Of a stretch of 64,000 bases of DNA, positions 34,301 through 45,600 are shown in pieces. The position numbers and the translations under genes were made by a program. The notes below the pieces were generated by a model that worked only from the letters and a program-made list of their open reading frames with translations, searched no databases and had not been told where the DNA came from. Within the stretch, counting starts at the first letter, position 1; the number at the start of each line of letters is the position of its first letter. This stretch comes from Nemertoderma westbladi (lineage: Eukaryota; Xenacoelomorpha; Nemertodermatida; Nemertodermatidae). The DNA lies in NCBI GenBank assembly GCA_032718475.1, contig JAUCBJ010009152.1, positions 1 to 64,000 on the forward strand, read 5' to 3'.

Positions 34301-35420
34301 GTTCTTCCGTATTACTCCAATAAAGAAGGTTTATGCAGTATATAGGGTTGGCTTTCAGAAACTGGGGAATACCAGTTACTCTGTCCACCGGAAAACTTAA
34401 ATTCGAAAAATCAAACATGTTTAGGAAAGGAGTATAGGTTGAAATTCTTTTGATATTATTTTGTTTTCTATCAATTTTCTTATAATTTGCGGCGGCCAAA
34501 ACTGCGTATTTAAAGCATTCCCCCAGCGGGCAGTCTACGCTTACGGTACATTTTTTATTTAATAATAATTTAGAATTATTGAACCCTTGACCCTTTAAAT
34601 AGGGGTTGCGTTGGGACCGCACAATCTCAATAGTTATTCGCTCGATGGCTATTATGCGCCAACCCGAGCCGAGACAGAGAAACACGCTTAACAGTTGATC
34701 GATACGATTGACGGCGCCAGAAAACCAGTTATTAAAGTCGCTATTATTCAGAATTTGATTATTGTTACCGCTAGATTTAAAACAGAATGATTCAATTTGA
34801 AATCCCTCGCTGGTTTCACGCTCCATTACGATGTTGATTGTAAGCCAGACTCTTAAAAAAGTTCCCATGGCACTACGTAAATGGCTACTAACGTGTTCGT
34901 GAATGTGTGGAAAATTTTCATTTAATGTTAATTCTGCGTCGAGTCTTGTTTCTGTGAGGTCGTTGTTATAGGTAAACAGTCGTCCGTGTGCGCTTCCGTT
35001 AGAGGGTGGTTGAAATGGATTGTTTGGGGAAATAGAATCTCGCGAAGTTGAAGGTTCGTTATTGGAGCCGCCGCCGCCGACTTGTTCTGGAGTAGAGTTG
35101 ATGGGGGATGAGTGTGAGGTAGTCGGAGTTTTGCGTTTCCGCGAAAAAAGTCGAGTATAGCATTCATGCTCAGTAAAGGAAGATAGGGTGAGCGAATCCC
35201 CGCAGCGGCAATCGGCTGGCTCGTTTACGTAACTAAATCCTGTTCCCCCCTGAGGACACGAAACAAGATGGCCAACCAGCGTCTTCTTTTCCGAAGACCA
35301 AGTCGGACAGCAGTCGCATCTATATTGCGCGAAATGAGTTTTAATATGACGAGATAAATTATCACTCCGCGTCTCTTTGTTGCAGATGGGGCAGCTAACT
35401 TTATTGCTAGACATAGGCAT
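31365..35420 (-). CDS. polB: protein-primed family B DNA polymerase with zinc fingers and endonuclease VII-like insert
   Basis: A 1351-residue intact protein that would replicate the element from a protein primer. N-terminal zinc fingers: C10/C13/H25/H29, C35/C38/H51/C55 and C71/C73/H85/C87. A Ser/Pro/Gly-rich linker spans 95-145, and a fourth finger is C429/C432/H445/C449. The 3'-5' exonuclease has motif I YADIE (D483, E485), motif II HNLRKFD (N638, D643) and motif III YLVLD (Y810, D814). Between I and II is an endonuclease VII/HNH-like module with C579/C582, DHDH 605-608 and C618/C621 plus N622. Polymerase motif A is DANNLYG (D910), B is KLMNNALYGK (1076-1085), C is DTDS (1179-1182), and KxY is 1246-1248. 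All catalytic residues are present. The ATG lies 7 bases after an acceptor-like tttttctag (35428-35431). Polinton-type and related animal polymerases share this layout. Confidence 0.95.
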   Translation of the reverse strand: MPMSSNKVSCPICNKETRSDNLSRHIKTHFAQYRCDCCPTWSSEKKTLVGHLVSCPQGGTGFSYVNEPADCRCGDSLTLSSFTEHECYTRLFSRKRKTPTTSHSSPINSTPEQVGGGGSNNEPSTSRDSISPNNPFQPPSNGSAHGRLFTYNNDLTETRLDAELTLNENFPHIHEHVSSHLRSAMGTFLRVWLTINIVMERETSEGFQIESFCFKSSGNNNQILNNSDFNNWFSGAVNRIDQLLSVFLCLGSGWRIIAIERITIEIVRSQRNPYLKGQGFNNSKLLLNKKCTVSVDCPLGECFKYAVLAAANYKKIDRKQNNIKRISTYTPFLNMFDFSNLSFPVDRVTGIPQFLKANPIYCINLLYWSNTEELSILSQPDSAHCSGKTVLNLLFIEATSKNPAHYVAITNIDRLINTKATSKGNKTHCERCLRAFYTDKSLEEHRERCYTGKRQLEYMPENLLVKFDRYDKTLSPPFCIYADIETILEPTNNIKLPQKHIASAAAFYTVPNQKLINPPKTDVQIFRDDGSNHVMRDFLTAMESHCRELYDWSISSTNTHAPMQLTTSQQTDFNNATQCYVCNCNLTPDSHNLNLNDNLSTKVRDHDHYSGEYRGAACVSCNRKLSLKRNNFYIIFHNLRKFDMHLLLKEGMTDSSRTHWKMTVIPKNTETYIHLKVSFPIDPSTPTANAKESISINFLDSYQFMTASLDNLSSYLTKNNSNLATAIPHTLAQMTQLYPNISDNTIKNKGVFPYSYIQNISNLHETTLPPLESFYNDLKLEQCSAENYQRALTTWDELNCATIFDYMIGYLVLDVTLLADTFEQFRSLCLTNYGLEPVMYFTAPGLTYDAALKFTQSEIQLLSDASIYSDFETNIRGGLVFLNTHSVDANIPDKPDYDSSLPEKYLIPIDANNLYGCALSQKLPYANIKLVTTPIDLATVDASGDTGYYCIVDLHYPKEIHDLTADLPLGAEKMSVPKSFLSEYMEDLWEHYNLTDTATCRPYNDTCTKLLLHQFNKVEYGIHIKLLQLYLKLGLKLTQVHRVYSFSQKYIFKDYISFNTNKRQSANNPFEVLFYKLMNNALYGKCLQKVRDRVSFRLCNSDEQCDLLLAKPNHESFVVFTPNLSGHTFTKEAVCLNQGVFIGCTILDLSKLQMYDLFYNKLKPLEQKLGCQIRCLAGDTDSLMLSVTNTPQLTFLRAMFEGGFLDTSNYSTTHPLYTIKHKAALGFIKDESCGLQYKQWVFLKPKVYSFQSYDAPIKKTAKGVSRSVVAKQLTHEDYADCFVNEAMLFRYNSTFTSSKHQIFTGHVYKKALTLWDTKSYWSSKYSSKPYGHYSTKLVRPAKRVVIPPTRI

Positions 35421-35427
35421 CTTGAAT

Positions 35428-35447
35428 CTAGAAAAATAAGTTGATTA
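35428..35447 (-). promoter_or_regulatory. putative 3' splice acceptor before the polymerase ATG
   Basis: Minus-strand reading gives aatcaacttatttttctag directly followed by attcaagATG. The pyrimidine run ending in CTAG is a good acceptor, and the same tttttctag stands before the TBP-like ORF (31351-31359) and before the first leader copy (36335-36343). An upstream untranslated exon spliced here would place the polymerase ATG as the first start codon. Confidence 0.5.
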
Positions 35448-35942
35448 TTCATAAAAAAATAAAAAATACTGTATACTTGCTAAAAATAAGGTAAAACAGT
35501 AGGTATTAATCGGTTACTAGGCAACAATACTGTGTTTGTACAGTTAGGCCTATTGCTGTATTGTAGCATTCAGGCAGTGAAACATAAAGCAGACAGTCAG
35601 CAGTGTCTAGTGTAGTAGTGTTAGTGTACCAGCGGTCAGATAGTGGCGATAACCAAGACACAATAGCGATGGCAGTTATTATTCGTGGAAAGAGGGTCTA
35701 TAAACAGCAGTCAGTCAGTGCAGTAGTGCTAGTGAAATAGTCTGCCAGAAGTCAGACGTACCGGTAGCGTTAACCAATAGAAATCAACGATAGGCTTAGC
35801 TAATCGCTGTGTGAGAACTCAGTTAGTCAGTAGGATATATAATGAAAACTGCAGTATTCAGTGTTGTTCAGTAGGGTCTATATCGCTACTATGATGGCAT
35901 TAGGCTAACTCGAATGATCCGGTAGCGCTAGTTGGGTAGACA

Positions 35943-36330
35943 AGCAGATAGACAGATGTAGGCCTATTGATCGAATGCTTCGATCACGGTTTAGGCTATC
36001 GGTACCACCACAGTCTGACAGTAATTAATAATGAGCCTACTGCAATACTGTTGTACCGGTAGACATTAAATGTAAATTGTTTGCTAGCGGCATCGATAGT
36101 ACAGTCAGATGGTGGAAGGGAAGGCAGATTTTACTTACGGTGTTAGTAAATATTCACGGAAAGAAGAAGTTTGGAAGTTTGTTGGCGATGAGGAAGTTGG
36201 TTGACGTGGACGACGAGAGAGTTTATTAACCGATAGAACGGAATGGTATCGGAAATTAGAAATAATGGAATATTACGCGACGAATACGCGGAAAGTTTGT
36301 TGTCGACAATGAGCGTTAACGCGGCGAAAT
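35943..36330. repeat. leader-region direct repeat, copy 1
   Basis: 388 bp that recur at 36381-36750. On the minus strand it contains a segment (36139-36334) bounded by tttttctag on its 5' side and GTAAGT (36133-36138) on its 3' side, the signature of a small internal exon. No ATG occurs in that segment. Relative to copy 2 it has an extra attagaaataatgg stretch and a changed base that puts a stop into the plus-strand frame. Confidence 0.8.
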
Positions 36331-36334
36331 TACA
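36139..36334 (-). other. candidate untranslated exon, copy 1
   Basis: Acceptor-like ctag at 36335-36338 and donor GTAAGT at 36133-36138 enclose 196 nt without an ATG. If spliced to 35427 it would give a short leader ahead of the polymerase. Evidence is signal-based only. Confidence 0.35.
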
Positions 36335-36380
36335 CTAGAAAAATAAGTTGATTATTTGTAAAAAGATAAAAAATACAGTA

Positions 36381-36750
36381 AGCAGATAGGCGGATGTAAG
36401 CCTATTGATCGAATGCTTCGATCACGGTTTAGGCTATCGGTACCACCGCAGTCTGACAGTAATTAATAATGAGCTTACTGCAATACTGTTGTACCGGTAG
36501 ACATTAAATGTAAATTGTTTGCTAGCGGCATCGATAGTACCGTCAGATGGTGTAAGGCAGATTTTACTTACGGTGTTAGTAAATATTCACGGAAAGAAGA
36601 AGTTTGGAAGTTTGTTGGCGATGAGGAAGTTGGTTGACGTGGACGACGAGAGAGTTTATTTACCGATAGAAGGGAATGGTATCGGAAGAATATTACGCGA
36701 CGGATACACGGAAAGTTTGTTGTCGACGATGAATGATAACGCGGCGAAAT
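36381..36750. repeat. leader-region direct repeat, copy 2
   Basis: 370 bp similar to 35943-36330 at an offset of about 438 bp. On the minus strand the same donor GTAAGT is at 36566-36571, preceded by actaacacc. The plus strand has a 77-codon frame (36519-36752) that is broken in copy 1 by a stop, indels and a 5-base length change, so I do not treat it as a gene. Confidence 0.8.
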
Positions 36751-36760
36751 GACAATAATA
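36572..36760 (-). other. candidate first leader exon, copy 2
   Basis: A minus-strand segment upstream of the GTAAGT donor at 36566-36571 and downstream of the CCAAT pair. It lacks an ATG, as expected for a 5' leader. The right-hand limit is a guess because no start site is visible. It would splice over about 1.1 kb to the polymerase acceptor or first to copy 1. Confidence 0.3.
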
Positions 36761-36951
36761 CAACTCTACAAGTGGGTTGTTGATCGATGATAACAAATAA
36801 ATATTCTTAAATAAATAATATTAAATTCGAAAACAAAATAATGGTAAATGATGTTAATCGTAACTTGCAATTGAAATAATGACCTAATATATTAGTGGGG
36901 ATGTATTAAATAGCAATTCGGTTAGTAGGGGAGGCCCTTGTCTCTTAAATG

Positions 36952-36996
36952 AGCCAATCAGAGCGCAGCAGCAGAAATGACGCCCGCTGATTGGCT
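36952..36996. promoter_or_regulatory. inverted pair of CCAAT boxes
   Basis: AGCCAATCAG at 36952-36961 and its exact reverse complement CTGATTGGCT at 36987-36996 are 25 bases apart, both fitting the extended NF-Y consensus. A cAMP-element-like TGACGC lies between them. The pair sits about 200 bp upstream of the candidate leader exon, a sensible place for the promoter of the leftward genes. Confidence 0.5.
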
Positions 36997-37695
36997 GTTC
37001 GCGCAAAAGCGGTTACCAGGGCAACTTCTCGTGTTGATTCTATATTAGAAAACTCTTGTAAGCATCTTGACTAATTATGTTGAGTTGGTTGTATAACAGA
37101 AGCAGGTCTGGTGCAAAGGAAAGGGATTAGTAGAGAGGAATGCGTGATTAGTGGCGCTTCATTGTTATGATAGGGGCTGCCTGGATATAGGAAAGGGACA
37201 AAGCGACGCCGGCTATAGTGGGAACAATGGAGGGCCGCTTGAGCATTAGCCTTGGGCGATATACGGATTTGTTGTAGTCAAGGCCGCCTGGCGCCATTGA
37301 ATAATGAAGACAAAGGGGCTGCTAACAGACGGGACCGCTCATTTATATTTGCCTTGGGGGTATACGTGTAGATTCACTGCCTGTTGTATCTAGTTAATGA
37401 ATAATGAGGACAGAGGAGGGGCCCCCCGCCGATGAACGCAGTTGATAGTTGCCAGTAGGGAGCCGTATACCATAGCCATTATAAAGTTAAAAATAGATAT
37501 TATGTCATAGTGATCTCGTTGGTAATATAAAAACTAATTAATCTAAAAATAGAAATCAATGTATAAAGTTTATACAATTAATTAATTTAAAATAAAGTAC
37601 AAATGAATAATTAATTTAAAATTAAATACAAATAAAATAAAATACAAATAATTAATTAAAATTAAATATAAATAAATAGGTATTAATAAATAAAA
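36997..37695. other. right non-coding region of the element
   Basis: No supported frame. Two diverged segments of about 110 bp repeat in the same order: gggccgcttgagcattagcc ... ggcgatatacg ... ttgaataatgaagacaaagg at 37221-37318, and ggaccgctcatttatatttg ... gggtatacgtg ... atgaataatgaggacagagg at 37331-37418. From about 37570 the AT-rich sequence is the diverged inner extension of the terminal inverted repeat. Confidence 0.55.
37162..37189. repeat. 28-bp subterminal inverted repeat, right copy
   Basis: Exact reverse complement of 29741-29768. It is about 840 bp from the right end against about 730 bp from the left end, so the two are roughly symmetrical in the element. Confidence 0.85.
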
Positions 37696-38027
37696 GAGCT
37701 GCGGTGTCACTTATGACACCCTCTTGAGCCGGCTCTGTGACAGTTAGACATCACTGATGACCCATTGTGTGTCAGGGCGCTAATCAGTCTGATTAATTAG
37801 GATAATCAATTAAACCCTAAATGACACCTGTTAGGGTTTAATTGTACTAATTAATTGATGACACCTGTCAATTAGGGTCTAATTAGCCTAATTGGGAGGT
37901 GTCACCCAGACAGTCTGGCGCCAATGACACCCAATGACACCCATGGGGTGATAATTGGGTGTCATATGACACCCAATGGGTGTCAGTGAGGTCTAACTGT
38001 CACAGAGCCGCCCAAGACCCTACTACT
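37696..38027. repeat. right terminal inverted repeat
   Basis: 332 bp, the near-exact mirror of the left terminal repeat. The single difference I see is the base that makes aacaggtatca on the left and the complement of aacaggtgtca on the right. The matching perfect palindrome is at 37954-37977. Such similarity indicates a young or actively copied element. Confidence 0.93.
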
Positions 38028-38033
38028 TCCATA
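38028..38033. repeat. right target-site duplication, tccata
   Basis: Directly follows the terminal ACT of the element and repeats the six bases before it. Satellite then continues as taggagtactgg in proper phase. Confidence 0.75.
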
Positions 38034-41000
38034 TAGGAGTACTGGTTCTAACTGATGTATGATGGACTCCATATAGGAGTACTGGTTCTAACTTCTGTAT
38101 GATGGACTCCATATAGGAGTACTGGTTCTAACTTCTGATTGATGGACTCCATATAGGAGTACTGGTTCTAACTGCTGTATGATGGACTCCATATAGGAGT
38201 ACTGGTTCTAACTTCTGTATTGATGGAATCCATATAGGAGTACTGGTTCTAACTTCTGATTGATGGACTCCATAAAGGAGTACTGGTTCTAACTTCTGAT
38301 TGATGGACACAATATAGGAGTACTGGTCCTATATAGGTGTACTGATTCTAACTGCTGTATGGTGGACTCCATATAGAAGTACTGGATCTGACTGCTGTAT
38401 GATGGACTCCATATAGGAGTACTGGTTCTATCTGCTGTATGATGGACTCCATATAGGAAGGAGTACTGGTTCTAACTGCTGTATGATGGACTCCATATAG
38501 GAGTACTGGTTCTAACTTATGACTGATGGACTGACTCCATATAGGAGTACTGGTTCTAACTTCTGATTGATGGACTCCATATAGGAGTACTGGTTCTAAC
38601 TGATGTATGATGGACTCCATATAGGAGTACTGGTTCTAACTGCTGTATGATGGAATCCATATAGGAATACTGGTTCCTGGTTCTATCTGCTGATTGATGC
38701 TCCATATAGGAGTACTGGTTCTAACTGCTGTATGATGGACTCCATATAGGAGTACTGGTTCTAACAGCTGTATGATGGACTCCATATAGGAGTACTGGTT
38801 CTAACTGCTGTATGATGGACTCCATATAGGAGTACTGGTTCTAACTGCTGTATGATGGACTCCATATTGGAGTACTGGTTCTAACTTCTGATTCTGATTG
38901 ATGGACTCCATATAGGAGTACTGGTTCTAACTGCTGTATGATGGACTCCATATAGGAGTACTGGTTCTAACTGCTGTATGATGGACTCCATATAGGAGTA
39001 CTGGTTCTAACTGCTGATTGATGGACTCCATATAGGAGTACTGGTTCTAACTGCTGATTGATGGACTCCATAAAGGAGTACTGGTTCTAACTGCTGATTG
39101 AGGAGTACTGGTTCTAATTACTGTATGATGGACTCCATAAAGGAGTACTGGTTCTAACTTCTGATTGATAGACTCCATATAGGAGTACTGGTTCTCACTG
39201 CTGATTGATGAACTCCATATAGGAGTACTGATTCTAACTGCTGTATGATGGACTCCATATAGGAGTACTGGTTCTAACTGCTGTATGATGGACTCCATAT
39301 AGGAGTACTGGTTCTAACTGCTGCATGATGGACTCCATATAGAAGTACTGGTTCTAACTGCTGTATGATGGACTCCATATAGGAGTACTGATTCTAACTG
39401 CTGTATGATGGACTCCATATATGAGTTCTAACTGCTGTATGATGGACTCCATATAGGAGTACTGGTTCTAACTTTTGTATGATGGACTCCATGTAGGAGT
39501 ACTGATTCTAACTGCTGTATGATGGACTCCATATAGGAGTACTGGTTCTAACTTCTGATTGATGGACTCCATATAGGAGTACTGGTTCTAACTTCTGATT
39601 GATGGACTCCATATAGGAGTACTGGTTCTAACTGCTGTATGATGGACTCCATATAGGAGTACTGGTTCTAACTGCTGTATGATGGACTCCATATAGGAGT
39701 ACTGGTTCTAACTGCTGTATGATGGAATCCATATAGGAGTACTGGTTCCTGGTTCTATCTTCTGATTGATGCTCCATATAGGAGTACTGGTTCTAACTGC
39801 TGTATGATGGACTCCATATAGGAGTACTGGTTCTAACTGCTGTATGATGGACTCCATATTGGAGTACTGGTTCTAACTTCTGATTCTAATTGATGGACTC
39901 CATATAGGAGTACTGGTTCTAACTGCTGTATGATGGACTCCATATAGGAGTACTGGTTCTAACTGCTGTATGATGGACTCCATATAGGAGTGGACTCCAT
40001 ATAGGAGTACTGGTTCTAACTTCTGATTGATGGACTCCATAAAGGAGTACTGGTTCTAACTGCTGATTGAGGAGTACTGGTTCTAACTACTGTATGATAG
40101 ACTCCATAAAGGAGTACTGGTTCTAACTTCTGATTGATGGAGTACTGGTTCTAACTGCTGATTGATGAACTCCATATAGGAGTACTGATTCTAACTGCTG
40201 TATGATGGACTCCATATAGGAGTACTGGTTCTAACTGCTGTATGATGGACTCCATATAGGAGTACTGATTCTAACTGCTGTTTGATGGACTCCATATAGG
40301 AGTACTGGTTCTAACTGCTGTATGATGGACTCCATATAGGAGTACTGGTTCTAACTGCTGTATGATGGACTCCATATAGGAGTACTGGTTCTAACTTCTG
40401 ATTGATGGACTCCATAAAGGAGTACTAGTTCTAACTTCTGATTGATGGACTCCATATAGGAGTACTGGTTCTAACTGCTGTATGATGGACTCCATATAGG
40501 AGTACTGGTTCTAACTTCTGATTGATGGAATCCATATAGGAGTACTGGTTCTAACTTATGATTGATGGATTCCATAAAGGAGTACTGGTTCTAACTTCTG
40601 ATTGATGGACTCCATATAGGAGTACTGGTCCTATATAGGTGTACTGATTCTAACTGCTGTATGATGGTCTCCATATAGAAGTACTGGTTCTGACTGCTGT
40701 ATGATGGACTCCATATTGGAGTACTGGTTCTATCTGCTGTATGATGGACTCCATATAGGAAGGAGTACTGGTTCTAACTGCTGTATGATGGACTCCATAT
40801 AGGAGTACTGGTTCTAACTTATGATTGATGGACTGACTCCATATAGGAGTACTGGTTCTAACTTCTGATTGATAGACTCCATATAGGAGTACTGGTTCTA
40901 ACTGCTGTATGATGGACTCCATATAGGAGTACTGGTTCTAACTGCTGTATGATGGAATCCATATAGGAATACTGGTTCCTGGTTCTATCTGCTGATTGAT

Positions 41001-42640
41001 GCTCCATATAGGAGTACTGGTTCTAACTGCTGTATGATGGACTCCATATAGGAGTACTGGTTCTAACAGCTGTATGATGGACTCCATATAGGAGTACTGG
41101 TTCTAACTTCTGATTGATGGACTCCATAAAGGAGTACTAGTTCTAACTTCTGATTGATGGACTCCATATAGGAGTACTGGTTCTAACTGCTGTATGATGG
41201 ACTCCATATAGGAGTACTGGTTCTAACTTCTGATTGATGGAATCCATATAGGAGTACTGGTTCTAACTTATGATTGATGGATTCCATAAAGGAGTACTGG
41301 TTCTAACTTCTGATTGATGGACTCCATATAGGAGTACTGGTCCTATATAGGTGTACTGATTCTAACTGCTGTATGATGGTCTCCATATAGAAGTACTGGT
41401 TCTGACTGCTGTATGATGGACTCCATATTGGAGTACTGGTTCTATCTGCTGTATGATGGACTCCATATAGGAAGGAGTACTGGTTCTAACTGCTGTATGA
41501 TGGACTCCATATAGGAGTACTGGTTCTAACTTATGATTGATGGACTGACTCCATATAGGAGTACTGGTTCTAACTTCTGATTGATAGACTCCATATAGGA
41601 GTACTGGTTCTAACTGCTGTATGATGGACTCCATATAGGAGTACTGGTTCTAACTGCAGTATGATGGAATCCATATAGGAATACTGGTTCCTGGTTCTAT
41701 CTGCTGATTGATGCTCCATATAGGAGTACTGGTTCTAACTGCTGTATGATGGACTCCATATAGGAGTACTGGTTCTAACAGCTGTATGATGGACTCCATA
41801 TAGGAGTACTGGTTCTAACAGCTGTATGATGGACTCCATATAGGAGTACTGGTTCTAACAGCTGTATGATGGACTCCATATAGGAGTAGTGATTATAACT
41901 GTTGTGGACTCCATATAGGAGTACTGGTTCTAACTTCTGATCGATGGACTCCATATAGGAGTACTGGTTCTAACTGCTGTATGATGGACTCCATATAGGA
42001 GTACTGGTTCTAACTGCTGTATGATGGACTCCATATAGGAGTACTGGTTCTAACTTCTGATCGATGGACTCCATATAGGAGTACTGGTTCTAACTGCTGT
42101 ATAATGGACTCCATATAGGAGTACTGGTTCTAACTGCTGTATGATGGACTCCATATAGGAGTACTGGTTCTAACTTCTGATCGATGGACTCCATATAGGA
42201 GTACTGGTTCTAACTGCCGTATGATGGACTCCATATAGGAGTACTGGTTCTAACTTCTGATTAATGGACTCCATATAGGAGTACTGGTTCTAACTGATGT
42301 ATGATGGACTCCATATAGGAGTACTGGTTCTAACTTCTGTATGATGGACTCCATATAGGAGTACTGGTTCTAACTTCTGATTGATGGACTCCATATAGGA
42401 GTACTGGTTCTAACTGCCGTATGATGGACTCCATATAGGAGTACTGGTTCTAACTTCTGATTGATGGACTCCATATAGGAGTACTGGTTCTAACTGATGT
42501 ATGATGGACTCCATATAGGAGTACTGGTTCTAACTTCTGTATGATGGACTCCATATAGGAGTACTGGTTCTAACTTCTGATTGATGGACTCCATATAGGA
42601 GTACTGATTCTAACTGCTGTATGGTGGACTCCATATAGGA

Positions 42641-45600
42641 GTATTGATTCTAACTGCTGTGGACTCCATATAGGAGTACTGGTTCTAACTTCTGATCGAT
42701 GGACTCCATATAGGAGTACTGGTTCTAACTGCTGTATGATGGACTCCATATAGGAGTACTGGTTCTAACTGCTGTATGATGGACTCCATATAGGAGTACT
42801 GGTTCTAACTGCTGTATGATGGACTCCATATAGGAGTACTGGTTCTAACTTCTGATCGATGGACTCCATATAGGAGTACTGGTTCTAACTTCTGATTGAT
42901 GGACTCCATATAGGAGTACTGGTTCTAACTGCTGTATGATGGACTCCATATAGGAGTTCTAACTGCTGTATGATGGACTCCATATAGGAGTACTGGTTCT
43001 AACTTTTGTATGATGGACTCCATATAGGAGTACTGATTCTAACTGCTGTATGGGGGACTCCATATAGGAGTATTGATTCTAACTGCTGTGGACTCCATAT
43101 AGGAGTACTGGTTCTAACTTCTGATCGATGGACTCCATATAGGAGTACTGGTTCTAACTTCTGATCGATGGACTCCATATAGGAGTACTGGTTCTAACTG
43201 CTGTATGATGGACTCCATATAGGAGTACTGGTTCTAACTGCTGTATGATGGACTCCATATAGGAGTACTGGTTCTAACTTCTGATCGATGGACTCCATAT
43301 AGGAGTACTGGTTCTAACTGCTGTATAATGGACTCCATATAGGAGTACTGGTTCTAACTGCTGTATGATGGACTCCATATAGGAGTACTGGTTCTAACTT
43401 CTGATCGATGGACTCCATATAGGAGTACTGGTTCTAACTGCCGTATGATGGACTCCATATAGGAGTACTGGTTCTAACTTCTGATTGATGGACTCCATAT
43501 AGGAGTACTGGTTCTAACTGATGTATGATGGACTCCATATAGGAGTACTGGTTCTAACTTCTGTATGATGGACTCCATATAGGAGTACTGGTTCTAACTT
43601 TTGTATGATGGACTCCATATAGGAGTACTGATTCTAACTGCTGTATGGTGGACTCCATATAGGAGTATTGATTCTAACTGCTGTGGACTCCATATAGGAG
43701 TACTGGTTCTAACTTCTGATCGATGGACTCCATATAGGAGTACTGGTTCTAACTGCTGTATGATGGACTCCATATAGGAGTACTGGTTCTAACTGCTGTA
43801 TGATGGACTCCATATAGGAGTGCTGGTTCTAACTGCTGTATGATGGACTCCATATAGGAGTACTGGTTCTAACTTCTGATCGATGGACTCAATATAGGAG
43901 TACTGGTTCTAACTTCTGATTGATGGACTCCATATAGGAGTACTGGTTCTAACTGCTGTATGATGGACTCCATATAGGAGTTTTAACTGCTGTATGATGG
44001 ACTCCATATAGGAGTACTGGTTCTAACTTTTGTATGATGGACTCCATATAGGAGTACTGATTCTAACTGCTGTATGGTGGACTCCATATAGGAGTATTGA
44101 TTCTAACTGCTGTGGACTCCATATAGGAGTACTGGTTCTAACTTCTGATCAATGGACTCCATATAGGAGTACTGGTTCTAACTGCTGTATGATGGACTCC
44201 ATATAGGAGTACTGGTTCTAACTGCTGTATGATGGACTCCATATAGGAGTACTGGTTCTAACTGCTGTATGATGGACTCCATATAGGAGTACTGGTTCTA
44301 ACTTCTGATCGATGGACTCAATATAGGAGTACTGGTTCTAACTTCTGATTGATGGACTCCATATAGGAGTACTGGTTCTAACTGCTGTATGATGGACTCC
44401 ATATAGGAGTTCTAACTGCTGTATGATGGACTCCATATAGGAGTACTGGTTCTAACTTTTGTATGATGGACTCCATATAGGAGTACTGATTCTAACTGCT
44501 GTATGGTGGACTCCATATAGGAGTATTGATTCTAACTGCTGTGGACTCCATATAGGAGTACTGGTTCTAACTTCTGATCAATGGACTCCATATAGGAGTA
44601 CTGGTTCTAACTTCTGATCGATGGACTCCATATAGGAGTACTGGTTCTAACTGCTGTATGATGGACTCCATATAGGAGTACTGGTTCTAACTGCTGTATG
44701 ATGGACTCCATATAGGAGTACTGGTTATAACTTCTGATCGATGGACTCCATATAGGAGTACTGGTTCTAACTGCTGTATAATGGACTCCATATAGGAGTA
44801 CTGGTTCTAACTGCTGTATGATGGACTCCATATAGGAGTACTGGTTATAACTTCTGATCGATGGACTCCATATAGGAGTACTGGTTCTAACTGCCCTATG
44901 ATGGACTCCATATAGGAGTACTGGTTCTAACTTCTGATTGATGGACTCCATATAGGAGTACTGGTTCTAACTTCTGATCGATGGACTCCATATAGGAGTA
45001 CTGGTTCTAACTGCTGTATGATGGACTCCATATAGGAGTACTGGTTCTAACTGCTGTATGATGGACTCCATATAGGAGTACTGGTTCTAACTGCTGTATG
45101 ATGGACTCCATATAGGAGTACTGGTTCTAACTGCTGTATGATGGACTCCATATAGGAGTACTGGTTCTAACTTCTGATCGATGGACTCCATATAGGAGTA
45201 CTGGTTCTAACTGCTGTATAATGGACTCCATATAGGAGTACTGGTTCTAACTGCTGTATGATGGACTCCATATAGGAGTACTGGTTCTAACTTCTGATCG
45301 ATGGACTCCATATAGGAGTACTGGTTCTAACTGCCCTATGATGGACTCCATATAGGAGTACTGGTTCTAACTTCTGATCGATGGACTCCATATAGGAGTA
45401 CTGGTTCTAACTGCTGTATGATGGAATCCATATAGGAGTACTGGTTCTAACTGCTGTATGATGGACTCCATATAGGAGTACTGGTTCTAACTTCTGATCG
45501 ATGGACTCCATATAGGAGTACTGGTTCTAACTGCTGTATGATGGACTCCATATAGGAGTACTGGTTCTAACTTCTGATCGATGGACTCCATATAGGAGTA

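Larger units (their letters stand above)
29009..38027. mobile_element. 9.0-kb Polinton/Maverick-like element with PolB and a TBP-like ORF
   Basis: A 9019-bp unit begins 5'-AGTAGTAGGGTC and ends GACCCTACTACT-3', giving the AG...CT ends typical of Polintons. It has long terminal inverted repeats and a 6-bp duplication of satellite DNA. It carries one large gene, a protein-primed family B DNA polymerase, and a short TBP-like ORF, both on the minus strand. Flanking regions inside the element hold direct repeats, a tRNA T-arm-like repeat array and a duplicated leader segment. I find no frame for a retroviral-type integrase, major or minor capsid protein, packaging ATPase or cysteine protease. It is also only about half the usual 15-20 kb of a Polinton. 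It may be a non-autonomous or reduced Polinton, or a separate lineage with similar ends. Confidence 0.8.

Noticed and set aside
34928-35452. Small minus-strand frames overlapping the start of the polymerase
   Set aside because: Other-frame shadows of the zinc-finger and Ser-rich region of the polymerase; the polymerase frame has the conserved residues.
36519-36752. 77-residue plus-strand frame in the element
   Set aside because: The duplicate at 35943-36330 breaks the frame, and the same bases are better explained as an antisense leader exon with a GTAAGT donor.
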